From Glandiceps talaboti (Eukaryota > Hemichordata > Enteropneusta > Spengelidae), in contig NC_135568.1 in NCBI RefSeq assembly GCF_964340395.1, positions 19,247,710 through 19,272,709 on the forward strand: a DNA stretch of 25,000 bases. Direction: 5' to 3'. Positions 1 through 10,240 of the stretch are shown one piece after another. Below the pieces are notes generated by a model. It had not been told where the DNA came from and did not search any database. It was given only the letters and a program-made list of their open reading frames with translations. Made by a program: the position numbers and the translations under genes. Every line of letters starts with the position of its first letter. Position 1 is the stretch's first letter.

Positions 1-290
1 CTGAGATGGCTATTTCATTTCTCGTATGGCTATTTTACTAAAATCATGAAATTGAGGGGCTTGAAATCATCAGACTTCGCAAACAAGACTATTTGCACCA
101 TACATTCTTAACTATCTAGCTGCATCCGTTGGTCATGCGATGACTTCTGTTGCTGTCCGCTGTTTATATATTGTTTACATCATATGCATACAAGTCTCAA
201 ATCCAGTCTCAGATACCGTCTCACGTTGGAATTCCTTCAAAATGAGAGTCTCTGACTCAGTCTCATTTATGGTTTACATGGGGTCTTATA
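1..290. other. unassigned AT-rich sequence
   Basis: No gene is recognised. The frame open from about 140 has no ATG start and no domain. The only pattern is a loose recurrence of GTCTC/GAGTC words between 190 and 270. Confidence 0.5.
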
Positions 291-525
291 TGATGTTAGA
301 TAGGCTGGTATTCCTGTATTTACCTTTATTCCATCGTTATTGCGTCTTTTACGTGAGTTTTTTTTTTCCTGGGCGAACGCCTTTATACAGGAATACCAGC
401 CTATCTAACATCAGATTTTAATCAGATTGTTAGAAAGGCGTTCGCCCAGGAAAAAAAACTCACGTAAAAGACGCAATAACGATGGAATAAAGGTAAATAC
501 AGGAATACCAGCCTATCTAACATCA
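291..525. repeat. 92 bp inverted repeat at head of tandem array
   Basis: Positions 291-382 are the reverse complement of 435-525. They differ essentially only in the length of an A/T run. The 52 base spacer (383-434) is the tail half of the same repeat unit. The structure is therefore one unit of the following tandem array turned around against its neighbours. A transcript would fold into a long, nearly perfect hairpin. Confidence 0.9.
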
Positions 526-768
526 GATTTTAATCAGATTGTTAGAATGGCGTTCGCCCAGGAAAAAAAAAACTCACGTAAAAGACGCAATAACGATGGA
601 ATAAAGGTAAATACAGGAATACCAGCCTATCTAACATCAGATCTTAATCAGATTGTTAGAAAGGCGTTCGCCCAGAAAAAAAAAACTCACGTAAAAGACG
701 CAATAACGATGGAAGAAAGGTAAATGCAGGAATACCAGCCTATCTAACATCAGATTTTAATCAGATTG
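383..768 (+). repeat. tandem array, ~113 bp unit, about 3.4 copies
   Basis: The word GTTAGAA followed by GGCGTTCGCCCAG recurs at 429, 541 and 655, giving periods of 112 and 114 bp. Units differ by A-run length and a few substitutions, so they are young. A frame open across the array (427-723) translates as a roughly 38-residue lysine/arginine-rich repeat. It has only a TTG start and the unit length is not always a multiple of three, so I do not call it a gene. The array stops about 10 bp before duplication copy A begins. Confidence 0.9.
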
Positions 769-778
769 CAGTGATCAC

Positions 779-1029
779 GGCTGCGGAAAACGTCGCAGAG
801 ATGTGTTCGAATAGCAACTCACGTGAACTGGCGATACATTCTTCGAGACTTTTAGAAGTCGAACATAGTTACTATGCACAACGAAAGTTGTCAATGTAAA
901 TAGAACGTGGAAATGTTGGACTGTTTTTTCAGTGATAGCAAAGTTATGTGGTTTATAGATCCACTTACATTACCTTGAAAATTATTTTCCCCAGACGAGC
1001 TTCTTTGTCCATATTAACATGTACTCAAG
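779..1029 (+). pseudogene. decayed transmembrane exon, copy A
   Basis: The right half is homologous to the exons at 14974-15233 and 16447-16758. Read in the frame starting AGA ACG TGG, it gives a hydrophobic segment of about 20 residues, then a Tyr/Phe-rich stretch ending in MYSR at a splice donor AAG|GTAAGA (intron from 1030). Against the 15 kb copy it has lost one base before the membrane segment and gained one six bases later, so the original frame resumes. One in-frame stop (TAG where the paralog has TAT, Tyr) breaks it, and another TAG lies upstream. The 5' part seen in copy B is missing and the tandem array stands there instead. No coiled-coil exon was found downstream. Function unknown; calling it a pseudogene is inference from the stops and lost flank. 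Confidence 0.7.
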
Positions 1030-1378
1030 GTAAGATAGAAAGTCTTTTCTTGTCAAATAAGATATCCAAATCTATATCTTTTTCAAGACTGAATTCACTC
1101 ATGTTATTCTCCAAAGTTCAGGTGCGTTGTTTGTGATATGCATTCCTTTGATCATACAGGTGATTAGTAATACCATTTATTAAGTTATTGATGACAAAGA
1201 GAAGTAGACTAAAGATTTACACACTCGTCATTCTTAGTTGAAACTAAATATTTTCACTTGTCATTTTAATGTAAGATCTAACCGTATTTGTCTGAGAAGC
1301 AAAACTAGCCGAAGATTTTAAATTGTTTTTGTATTCATTTACTCTTGAACAATATAAAGTGTGAAATGTGGCCAGTAA

Positions 1379-1587
1379 CTATAGTATGGTCAACCATGTG
1401 AAATACAATTATCACTGTGAGTATATTATAGCTGTTAACAAAGACATACTTTAGTACTTGAAAGGCACTGTAACAAATGGATAACAATACACCATCTTAT
1501 TATGTAAAACAAGAGCAACTTATATTGTAAACAACTGAAGTTACCAATAAAAATCTTATAAATATAAAAACAACCTATAGTATGGTC
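1379..1587 (+). mobile_element. 183 bp retroposed-type insert with 13 bp target duplication
   Basis: The 13-mer CTATAGTATGGTC occurs at 1379-1391 and again at 1575-1587, flanking 183 bp. Copy B has the 13-mer once (17114-17126) with matching outer flanks on both sides, so it is an exact empty site. The insert ends in an A-rich tail with AATAAA at 1546-1551, about 24 bases before its 3' end. This suggests reverse transcription of a polyadenylated RNA tail, such as a LINE 3' end or an mRNA 3' UTR. The alternative is deletion in B by recombination between the 13-mers. Confidence 0.75.
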
Positions 1588-3165
1588 GTTCATATATTTA
1601 TATGTCTGAATATACATTAACTGGGACCCCTCCAGATAAGAGAGTTGATTTGTTGTTTGTACTACAATGATAATACTGTCTTGTAAAACTGTTGCATATG
1701 TCAATGAGAGTCAAACAGTCAAAAGTGCATGTGAGCAAGTAGAGTTTATTTTCGACAATTTAAATTTCTTGAAACATTTACTTTCGTCGAAAAATTGGAA
1801 GAAAAGTTCGTAAATCACCAACAAATTTCAACAAAAATGAAAACTTATCTGAATTAAATAATGTTAACATGAAATAGAAAATGTGTATTACTTCGAAATA
1901 CTACAAATAAATAGTTAAAGATCCAACCCTCTCCTCACATCACATCACAACTAACAGTGGTGGCAGTGGTGGGATGCCAAAAAATCATATAAGAAATGCA
2001 ATAAATAGATAATAGAAGATTGGTCATAGTAACATTTGACCCTCCCCTAATTCGATTTCATAAAATACTACACCCCACACCCCCAACCAAAATTCTCACT
2101 CGGTACCCCCGCCGGCCAAACTCTACAGGTATTAGTGAAGAAAAAGAATACTATTCTTAGCCTGTACGGCTTGGCATGGAGGAGTGGCTTGAAATTTTAG
2201 TGATAGAGATTTAAATGAAAGTCATCAAAAATCGCAAATATCTTAATTAATAAATCTAACTTCACAATTGTTACGTTTGTATTTTTAAAAGGCTAAATCT
2301 CACTTTTTTATTAAACAAGCAAGCTGGAGGCGAAGATTTTACATAATCTTTATCAACGAGTGCGGGCGCTGTTCAATGTATGTTGAACACCCATAAACCT
2401 GTGCGCTACACTGGGCGACGTACTCATACTATAGTCTATGATGTTTTCCTAAATGATACGAATCCTGCTACTAGTACTACAGATGTATCAATATACGCTC
2501 TATACTATAAGACAATTTAAAGGTAGGGGAAATATATTCAAGACAAAAAATTGCAATATTTAGACTGTAGACAAGGAACACAACAAATTACGAAATACTA
2601 CGCAGATATGAGCACTCCGTGACGACTGTACGAACACATTTTATTAGTGTTCAAAGATCTTTTGAAAGTGACAGATGCCTGACCTGACGTAACACTTTTC
2701 AAAGATTCCAGACTGTTTCTCCAGGGCGAGACTCGGGGACTGCAATCCATGGATACATATTCTTCAATTTCCAATGCGAAATGTAGCTATAAACTCCAGA
2801 GTCTGACGACAGTACCGCAAGCAGCAATGGATAAAATTCTTCGAAAATGTAACCTCTTTATGTCATTTATGATTATGGTAACCCATATCTATGTTTTATT
2901 CTCGCCTCTCTCCAGGAAACCAGGAGACAGTTGAACATTCCGTTCAGTCAACTGAAATGCACGATTGACTACGTCAGAGACCCAGGTCCATGATATCTGA
3001 AGACGTCATCTGCGTAAAACCTGAAGTTGAAATGGATCATTGTGACAATACATATAAATGGATGCAGAAACATTTTAATACTATGTGTCTATGAGATTTA
3101 AGCTACCATTTGTGGCTATTTTATACAGTAACACAGAAAGTTTTTTTTTGCAGGAAAAAGCACAT

Positions 3166-3289
3166 AAGTAAGTAAGTGAGTGAGTGAGTGAGTGAGTGAG
3201 TGAGTTAGTTAGTTAGTGAACTGTGACAGACAGGCAGACAAACAAATAAACAAACACATATGTACGTACGTACGTACGTACGTACGTAC
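3166..3289 (+). repeat. compound microsatellite in copy A: (GTGA)n then (CGTA)n
   Basis: AAGT/GAGT/TAGT tetramers run over 3166-3219 and a CGTA run over 3262-3289, linked by ACAG/ACAA words. The same compound repeat in copy B (20722-20863) has more GTGA and fewer CGTA units, so both tracts have changed length since the duplication. Confidence 0.95.
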
Positions 3290-3918
3290 AGGCCTGTATA
3301 ATACTATTGAAATAATATACTATGTTTCTATATATATACTATCTGTACAAACACCATTATAGGTATATTATGTCAATTATCATGACTATGAACCACTTAG
3401 AACAAGTTTATGGCTTTCAATGAATAAAAAGAAGTAAAAAGAACTTTTACAAGTGACCATAATTCAGTAGGTCTCAGTAGGTGAAATGAATTACAAAATT
3501 TACATTTTAGCATTGAACCTAATCTGAATGACTATTTCCACAGTTGCAGTTGACCTCTAGGTGGCAGTATGATCACTGCAGCCAATTATAAATGTTTGGT
3601 ACTGTGTGCCCCTATCTCTGGTTGATCTTGATTTTGGGATTACAGTGTCAGATGTTGATATCCTCTGTGATCTTTCTTAAAAATACATGCTAGAATGTGT
3701 CAATATAAAATGGAAATGGAGTCCCAGTCAATGTTATGCTTGTATAGTATTGAGTGTTTAGCTAAAGGAACATCACATACACTATTGTGTGAGTGTAACA
3801 TGATTATTAAATTGGCACAGGCTGACAATCATATATGTCTGTAAACATGAAAATACTTACAAAACCTTCAATGTACTTAATATTCTAGTATAATGTTAAT
3901 GTTGATGTATACCTTCTA

Positions 3919-4077
3919 ATAGTGTCTATTACACACTATTACACCCGACGATCCTTCTGGTGAAACGGTCCGTAGTGTAATTCCACAATGTAATATCAGA
4001 CTCGTCTTCTTTCATTTTTATGTATGATAGCTCTCCAAGGTGATCGAGCACTCTACTTGGCGAAAGAAGAATGAAAT

Positions 4078-4084
<7 letters not shown>
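3919..4084. other. unique sequence after duplication breakpoint
   Basis: No gene seen. The stretch has short repeated words around TATTACAC and GTGTAAT, consistent with an old repeat fragment, but no ends can be defined. Confidence 0.4.

Positions 4085-4167
<83 letters not shown>
4085..4167. repeat. (AT)n microsatellite
   Basis: An almost pure AT dinucleotide tract with one interruption (near 4120). A second AT tract lies at about 4379-4400, followed by a short TG run. The hairpin-bearing segment 4168-4378 is thus flanked by AT repeats on both sides. Confidence 0.97.
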
Positions 4168-4170
<3 letters not shown>

Positions 4171-4174
<4 letters not shown>

Positions 4175-4321
4175 TTGGTAATTCTGGAACTCTTTCTTTG
4201 TTGTAACTCGGAGTTTCACGCATCGTGTGATCATCAGACAATGTTGTCAGTTGTTTGATGATCGCACGATGCGTGAAACTCCGAGTTACAACCAAGAAAG
4301 AGTTCCAGAACTACCAAAACT
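4171..4321. repeat. long hairpin: 66 bp arms, 19 base loop
   Basis: Arms 4171-4236 and 4256-4321 are reverse complements at 63 of 66 positions, and one of the three mismatches would be a G-U pair in RNA. The loop (4237-4255) sits beside a small GACAA/TTGTC hairpin. It may be a foldback or MITE-type element inserted in a TA-rich tract, or a source of hairpin RNA. No coding content. Confidence 0.9.
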
Positions 4322-4642
4322 ATTGCGCTCTGCCACTGCGGTATAGAGCACTGTCTTAGCAGATTGACACTCACCAAGTTATATATATATATATATATAT
4401 CTGTTTGTCTGTGTGTGTGTTTTAGATAAAAGTATAAACAAAGCAGATAATTCTTTGTCATGATTTGGCTATACTTTCATCTTTCAACAAAACTTTGTCC
4501 CAATTTTATTTAAATTACAGTCCAGTTGTTGAAAATCTAACATTTTAAAGCTGCACTGGCTGGAGTTGGTCAGTTATTTTCATACATTACCAGTCTAGTT
4601 CCTGACGACCGTGTTCCAATTTTATCCAACGTTTATAAGGGA

Positions 4643-5210
4643 CAGGAGGTTTTTAACTCTAAAAAGTCATTTTTGAGACTATTCAGACATTTTCAGAAAA
4701 TAATTTCCAAGCTTTACAAGACAGCACCAACATGTAAAAAGCAACTAAATCAGGTTGAAATATTTTTGAAATATAGTTTGATAGGATCTTGACAGTAAGA
4801 GGTAGGGGGAAGATCTTGAGACTGAGATGTGTACACCTCATGTGGGGGAGGGGGTCCTATGGGGTCTCCCACTAGAAGCCCTGGAGGTTTTTTGAGACTA
4901 TTCTGACCCTTTCAGACAATAATTTCCAAGTCTTACAAGACAACACCAACATGTAAAAAGCAACTACATAAGGTTGAAATACGTTTGAAATATACTTTGA
5001 AAGCATCTTGACAGTAAGAGGGGAAGAGCTTGAGACTGGGATAAGTCCACCTCACGTGGGGGTCTGAGGGGGGTCATTGAAGAAAGGATTTTTTTCTTCC
5101 ATCACAATCTAAAACACAATGACCCCCCCCCCCCCCCCCCCCCCCCCCCATTTACAATTTTCAAAACAGCATGACCCCTCTACTGTCAATTTCAAAAACT
5201 GACCGGTCCC
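4643..5210 (+). mobile_element. truncated copy of the 18-20 kb PIF/Harbinger-like element
   Basis: Homologous to the inside and right end of the element at 18053-20080. It holds two of the ~235 bp internal units (TCTTGACAGT near 4788 and 5009), the C-rich subterminal repeats and the terminus ACTGACCGGTCCC ending at 5210. The left terminus is gone apart from a possible GGGAC stub at 4639-4643, and about 45 bp just inside the right terminus is deleted. A run of 27 C sits at 5123-5149. No target duplication is evident (TAA on the left, TTG on the right). Confidence 0.8.
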
Positions 5211-7022
5211 TTGGAATGTTTAAAAAAATGTTTTGTTAGGTCCAAACTTATTTTTATTTATACTAACATAATATTGTACACTGTGTACAGTATCACATCA
5301 CCTGCCGATCAATTATTTTTGTAGCTATATACACAATAAATAAAATCAAATTGATTTTATGGTCCATACCCAAAACTCAGTACCCTCAGTGGTAATCATG
5401 ATTTCAACCTGTTTCTGTACTGCTTATGGATAATGATGACCACTATAATTGTTGGTGTTTTAACAGTTTTCAGTCAATGTGTTGTGGTTGTCTGATCAAA
5501 GAAATGATATGTTTTGTACAAAATATATGTTTTATGTTTTGTACATTTTATGATGCAAAATGATATTTGAGTCTGTCAACTTAATAATTAATTATTTCTA
5601 TTTCAAGGGATGCATTCAGCTATCCAATGGCTATTTGTACAATTGCATCTTATTTACATGTATTTATAGACAATGTACAAACCAAGTTATTGTGTTCAAA
5701 CAGAAAATGTAGATATACCCAATCATTCTGTCTGGACCACCTGTGTCTATGTCACTGGATGAAGTGCTAAAAATACAAATCAAAACCTTTCAATCCCCAT
5801 TAATTATGCCAATATTTCATAAATTATGCCGGAGAAGGTATAAATATGTTATTCTTCCATATTTTCCTTCAATCAAAAGGAAAATACTCATGAACCAAGA
5901 GTTTTGTCACTGATCATCTTCAGACTCTTGACAAGGCCCCTTAGGTCACTCGTGTTTTCCATGGCTGAAAGAAGAAATATTTGGGAAATAAATATCTAAT
6001 TTTCCCATTTAAAATATTTACATCTTGTTATCTGTAATACACAAACTTGAATCAACTTTGTCATTTACAGTAATCGATATAAGATATTTATCTAATCTTG
6101 AAGAAAAACATACACCAAGAATGACATTTGTGGAAGTTTTAAATTTGTAAATTTTAGTTTAAATTAACAAATCATTTAAATAGCATTTTGATTATTTGAA
6201 ATTGTATAGAATATGTTTGAATTATTACTGTGATCACCCTTTTATTAAATCATATTCATGGAACAATTATATGTGCAATATGCTGGTAAATCCATTCTAT
6301 TTTAAGTTACACTTCATGTATATACATGCATGTATGACTGAACACCAAGTTTGGATTCTGCAATTCAATTACTTGTATAGTAGTTGCATAGTATTATAGA
6401 GTGCTCTGGACACCTCCCTACATGAGCATGCACCAAAAATTACCCCAACTGCACATGTACCTACAAAATGTTATAGAGACATAGACTCAGTTTGATTATT
6501 TTCATGTATTGATTGCTATTGAGTAGGACTCCCATGAGGCAATGCTTGCCCATCACAAGGAGCTAACGTGAACAGTGAATAAGGAGAAAGTTTCAAATAT
6601 GTATTTCTAGGCAACTGTGCATAACATAAGTGATGTAAAATCATGAAGTGACTTCAGATTACAGTGTTTATATACAAAATGCCTTTATTTCCATTAGTAG
6701 AAACTTGCCCTTTAGTTTACCCCCCTTAATGCATTGGATAATAACCCTTGGATGGTAATCTCACATTGTAATCCCCAATCTCACTATAAATGGGGCAGTA
6801 CATTTGCAAACAGGACATTTGGTTATGAGGTGTACACATCATATTTATTATTGTTTTATAGTTTAAAGATAGTCAGCCAAGTAGTGAAAAGGAGATAATA
6901 CCGACTCCATCACATGGCATCTATAGATCTGGCTATAAGGGCAAAACTTTTTTCAACAATATTAGTAATTTGTGGAGGAAATCTGTTGGAGAATTCAACA
7001 TTCTGAAAATTGGTAAAAGTTG
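5211..7022. other. long non-coding stretch
   Basis: AT-rich sequence with no frame over about 70 codons and no recognised repeat. A TTTATT on the plus strand near 5255 could be a minus-strand AATAAA. Only the weak minus-strand exon candidate at 5888-5964 stands out. Confidence 0.5.
5888..5964 (-). CDS. possible terminal exon on minus strand (weak)
   Basis: On the minus strand a strong acceptor, TTCTTCTTTCAG, is followed at 5964 by CC and then an ATG with a good context (GCCATGG). From that ATG, 24 codons run to a TGA at 5890-5888. They read as an amphipathic helix rich in Lys, Leu and Ser. Further exon-like segments with good donors lie upstream on the same strand (8154-8194, 9541-9602, 9676-9759, 9862-9901), but their phases do not join into one clean frame and one contains a stop. 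No family is recognised with confidence. The signals are each common by chance in this much sequence. Confidence 0.15.
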
Positions 7023-7311
7023 GATTCAATTCCAACACTTCTTGCAATAGTACTAGTGCTATTGCTGGGTGCGAGTATTCAATTCCCACATTTCTTACAA
7101 TAGTGCTATTACCGAGTGCTAGTATTCAATTTCCACATTTCTTGTAGTAGTGCTATTACCGAGTGCTAGTATTCAATTTCCACATTTCTTGTAGTAGTGC
7201 TATTACCGAGTGCTAGTATTCAATTTCCACATTTCTTGTAGTAGTGCTATTACCGAGTGCTAGTATTCAATTTCCACATTTCTTGTAGTAGTACTATTAC
7301 CAGGGGCTAGT
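7023..7311 (+). repeat. minisatellite, 47 bp unit, about 6 copies
   Basis: TGCTATT-type anchors recur at 7058, 7104, 7151, 7198, 7245 and 7292, a period of 46 then exactly 47 bp. The three middle units are essentially identical and the outer ones have diverged, as expected from unequal exchange. Confidence 0.95.
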
Positions 7312-8528
7312 CAATAGCCGTAGAGCCATATTTTAAGTACGATCATTATTTTGTTGGGACTAACTTTGTTGACATCTTCAAGACAATGGGTATTTTCACC
7401 CAAATATTTATCCCCAATGGACGAAGCCCGGTGATGAAGTAGGGGTTGGGGGGGGGGGGGGGGGGCTACTGTATTTGGTCAAATGCACATGTCCATGTGT
7501 CTGTTTGTGTGTGCATGCATGCATCCCTCTATCATTGTATACTCACCTGTATTTCATACAAAGGTGTGCAGCCCAAGTTGAAAACATCTACCAATCTACT
7601 TGATCAATTGTTAGGGGTTCCAGTCACAAACAGACCCATCTTGGGGAAATCTTCCGATTATTCACCTTTATTATGTTGATGTGAAGATTTGTCCAAAGCA
7701 ATGCCATGGGATGTCAGAAACAGTAATCCACATATGCAGGCTACTTTGACATTGGCAATAATGGTTGAATGGCGGCTATATTTATTGTCAAATTTGACAT
7801 TTTGTGCACTAACCCAGACTGTACTAGCAGTTTAATACATAGAAATCAAAATTAAATTACTTAACCAGTGTTATTTATAATGAGCTTCAAGACCTTGACA
7901 TTGCTTTTTTTTGGTGACCTTGCCAATGATGACAAAATTTTGATCATATTTGTCACAACAAATTCAGCATTAACTTGTAAGTTGAAATACTGGTGACTGT
8001 CTTTGATGAAGACTTATGAAAATTTGTCACTGTATCAATAACTTTCAGATGAATATTTGAGGCTACATCATTTTTCATCTGCATTATTGACATTACAAAT
8101 CAATTGTAGATGAACAACAAAAAGTTAGTAAAGAATTTATAGATGACACTTACCATTCATAGCTGTTAGGTGTAGGTGATGTATATTTGATATTCTGCAG
8201 ACGTACTATGTAATAGATATTGCCTTGAAATACACAGCCAGATACGATAGTACTTTCTCTTGGTCATTATGCCAACAATTATTTAGACTGAGAATGTAGT
8301 CATACTCGTATGGTAATTCTGGCAATATGGTCCCCTGGATTTTGAAGAGTTTGATATTTAATTTTATTACATAAATTTTAGTTTAATTTTAGCACATTTT
8401 GACTTCTGATGATAAAACTTCCTCTTGGAAAATTTCTTGATGTAAATAGTATCGAATTCACTTTATTTCTGTATGTTATTTTGGTATGCTTTACCATGCT
8501 TGCTATGGCATGTTGTTATGCAATAAAA
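7312..8528. other. non-coding stretch with a G18 run
   Basis: An uninterrupted run of 18 G lies at 7448-7465, followed by TG/CATG simple sequence. The plus frame ending at 7679 has a protein-like last third but no ATG start and a weak acceptor. The rest is AT-rich with no gene seen. Confidence 0.5.

Positions 8529-8562
<34 letters not shown>
8529..8562 (+). repeat. (TGAT)n microsatellite
   Basis: About eight perfect TGAT tetramers in tandem. Confidence 0.97.
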
Positions 8563-8828
8563 ATAATTGATAATTTTTTAACGTTTGTGGTGAAATTGAT
8601 TAAATGATTGATAGCTCTATGAGCTCGGTGGAATTTGGGCAGCATTCAAAATTGATTACTCTAAAATCCATATTATCTAGTCAATGCTAGGGGTATCATT
8701 GCAGCCAACGCAACTCATTGTCGCCAATTCGACTCACCATACAAGCGGACACCTGATTCAACGTTTTTCTTTATTTTCATGGGGAGGGGTAACACACATA
8801 CACATAATGCTTAACAGCAAATCATGAA

Positions 8829-8862
8829 TAGAGTTATAATGGAATGTGCCATTATAACTCTA
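8829..8862. repeat. perfect 14 bp-arm hairpin, 6 base loop
   Basis: TAGAGTTATAATGG at 8829-8842 is exactly reverse-complemented at 8849-8862, with loop AATGTG. No T-run follows it. Role unknown. Confidence 0.85.
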
Positions 8863-8932
8863 AACCAAACATACAGAAAGTTAAAAGGGATGGGGACTTG
8901 ATTGTATTGGTGTAATGTAACTGTTGAATGTG

Positions 8933-9415
8933 TACGCGCAGCGAATAAAAGCGGATCGAGACACGGCGGAAATTGAGACGACGGCAAAACTGCGGAAGTT
9001 TGTGAGGTGTATGTGTGTTTGTTATGAGAGAAAGACCATGAACAACAAATGAAAAATATAACCAACAGAAGGACTAACCAACGAACCATTGCCAACCAAC
9101 CAACAAACCATTGCCAACCAACCAACCAACAAAACATTGCCAACCAACCAACCAACAAACCATTGCCAACCAACCATTGCCAACCAAACAACTAACCAAC
9201 CATTGCCAACCAACCGACAAACTAATCAACCATAGAGACCCATCTAGTCAGAGAAAACCAAAAACCACAGTAACAAACCAGACATACTGAAATGGGATAA
9301 CAGAAAATCAATGGGGTGCTGTATGTATATGTCAATATGTAATATGTGATCACGCGCAGCGACGACAACGGACCGAGATGCGAGGTAGATGATGACGCGA
9401 ATATGATGACCGGTG
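8933..9415. repeat. pair of diverged CpG-rich segments flanking AACC repeats
   Basis: Segments near 8933-8999 and 9351-9415 share ACGCGCAGCGA, then a diverged GGA-CCGAGA block, in direct orientation. They are far richer in CpG than the AT-rich surroundings. Open minus-strand frames cross both, but part of those is just translated AACC repeat. The pair may be an old duplicated or transposed fragment. Confidence 0.45.
9058..9235 (+). repeat. AACC-type minisatellite with ATTGCC interruptions
   Basis: Irregular AACCAACC runs interrupted by CATTGCC every 12-25 bp. The reverse strand reads as Trp/Leu/Val/Gly-rich pseudo-peptide in two frames, which is a repeat artefact. Confidence 0.9.
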
Positions 9416-10212
9416 CCGGAGATGCAGAAAGTAATGTTTTTAATGTTTGTATGTTGGAAGGGGTGGGGTGGGGATGGGGGTGAGTTAAAAGAGCAATCAT
9501 TCATGCAGGCATACATACTAAAAAAAACTCATAAACTTACTTGGTGCTGATGTCTGAAACTGTTTTTCTGTTCTTCTAAACTCCTCCAACGTCCAGTTCT
9601 ACTAATAAAATAACTTGAAAATACAATTTGATATATAAATTACACTTCAAAAGATAACATAACTGTAAAATACACCTCAGTATCGTAGTAATCAAATACA
9701 TCAATCAGTCTTGGGTCTTCTTATCTTATCATTTGTCCATCTTTGTCGAGCCTGGCTTCCTGAAAATAAACTTGCATGCAAATTTTATTAATACAGTTTT
9801 GTTAATGTTATGTTTTATTGATAAATAATGAAGAAATACATTCAATATAAATTACATTTACCAAAGTGCTCCCATATGGCTGACATCAAATTTTCATGGT
9901 TCTAATTTGGAGACAATAATTTTTTATGAAATGGGTGCACTTGCACAGGTTTGGGAAATTACTCTAAAGAAAGAACTGCAAGTATAGATTTGCATAAACT
10001 GTATAATTAAATGATTTTTTATTGTCTTACTGTTTCTCCCTGAAAAATTGATCAAGAATAAGTCAAGCGAAAGCATTTTTACACTATCAAATTTATTAAT
10101 ATGACATAGCTTTGATTAAAGTTGTACAAAATGGGTAGAATTTGTATGTGTTATCATAATGTGTATTTTTGGCCTATTTCAGAGAATTTAAAATTATTTT
10201 TTGCAGAACTAT
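9416..10212. other. non-coding stretch with isolated splice-like signals
   Basis: AT-rich. Minus-strand donor-like words occur beside 9541 (GTAAGT), 9676 (GTGTAT) and 9862 (GTAAAT), next to short open segments. None is strong enough to call an exon alone. Confidence 0.4.
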
Positions 10213-10240
10213 GGGGAGGGGGGGGGGGAGGGGGGTGGGG
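10213..10240 (+). other. G-quadruplex-type G tract
   Basis: Four G runs (4, 11, 6 and 4 bases) separated by single A, A and T residues. This fits an intramolecular G-quadruplex with one-base loops. It abuts the left arm of the long inverted repeat. Confidence 0.8.

Larger units (their letters stand above)
779..3918 (+). repeat. segmental duplication, copy A
   Basis: This stretch aligns in direct orientation with 16540-21465, at very high identity over long runs; for example, about 2161-2402 matches 17701-17942 without a difference. The right breakpoint is sharp: both copies read through ACCTTCTA, ending at 3918 and 21465, then are unrelated. The left edge lies near a shared GCTGCGGA word. 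Copy A carries a 183 bp insert (1392-1574) absent from B and lacks the 2 kb transposon found in B. Beyond the exon at the left end I see no convincing coding sequence. The frame at 2749-2934 is short and shows no domain. Confidence 0.93.

Noticed and set aside
427-723. 98-codon frame with ~38-residue basic repeats
   Set aside because: It starts at TTG, lies wholly in the tandem array, and unit lengths of 112 and 114 bp do not keep one frame.
4077-4461. Tyr/Ile-repeat frames
   Set aside because: Translation of AT dinucleotide tracts and the hairpin.
7567-7679. Plus-strand protein-like tail (PKLKTSTNLLDQLLG and on)
   Set aside because: No ATG, weak acceptor with purines before TGCAG, and no partner exon; likely chance.
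8811-9213. Minus-strand frames with Trp/Leu/Gly-rich repeats resembling a membrane protein
   Set aside because: The hydrophobic repeats are translated AACC minisatellite, appearing in two frames at once.
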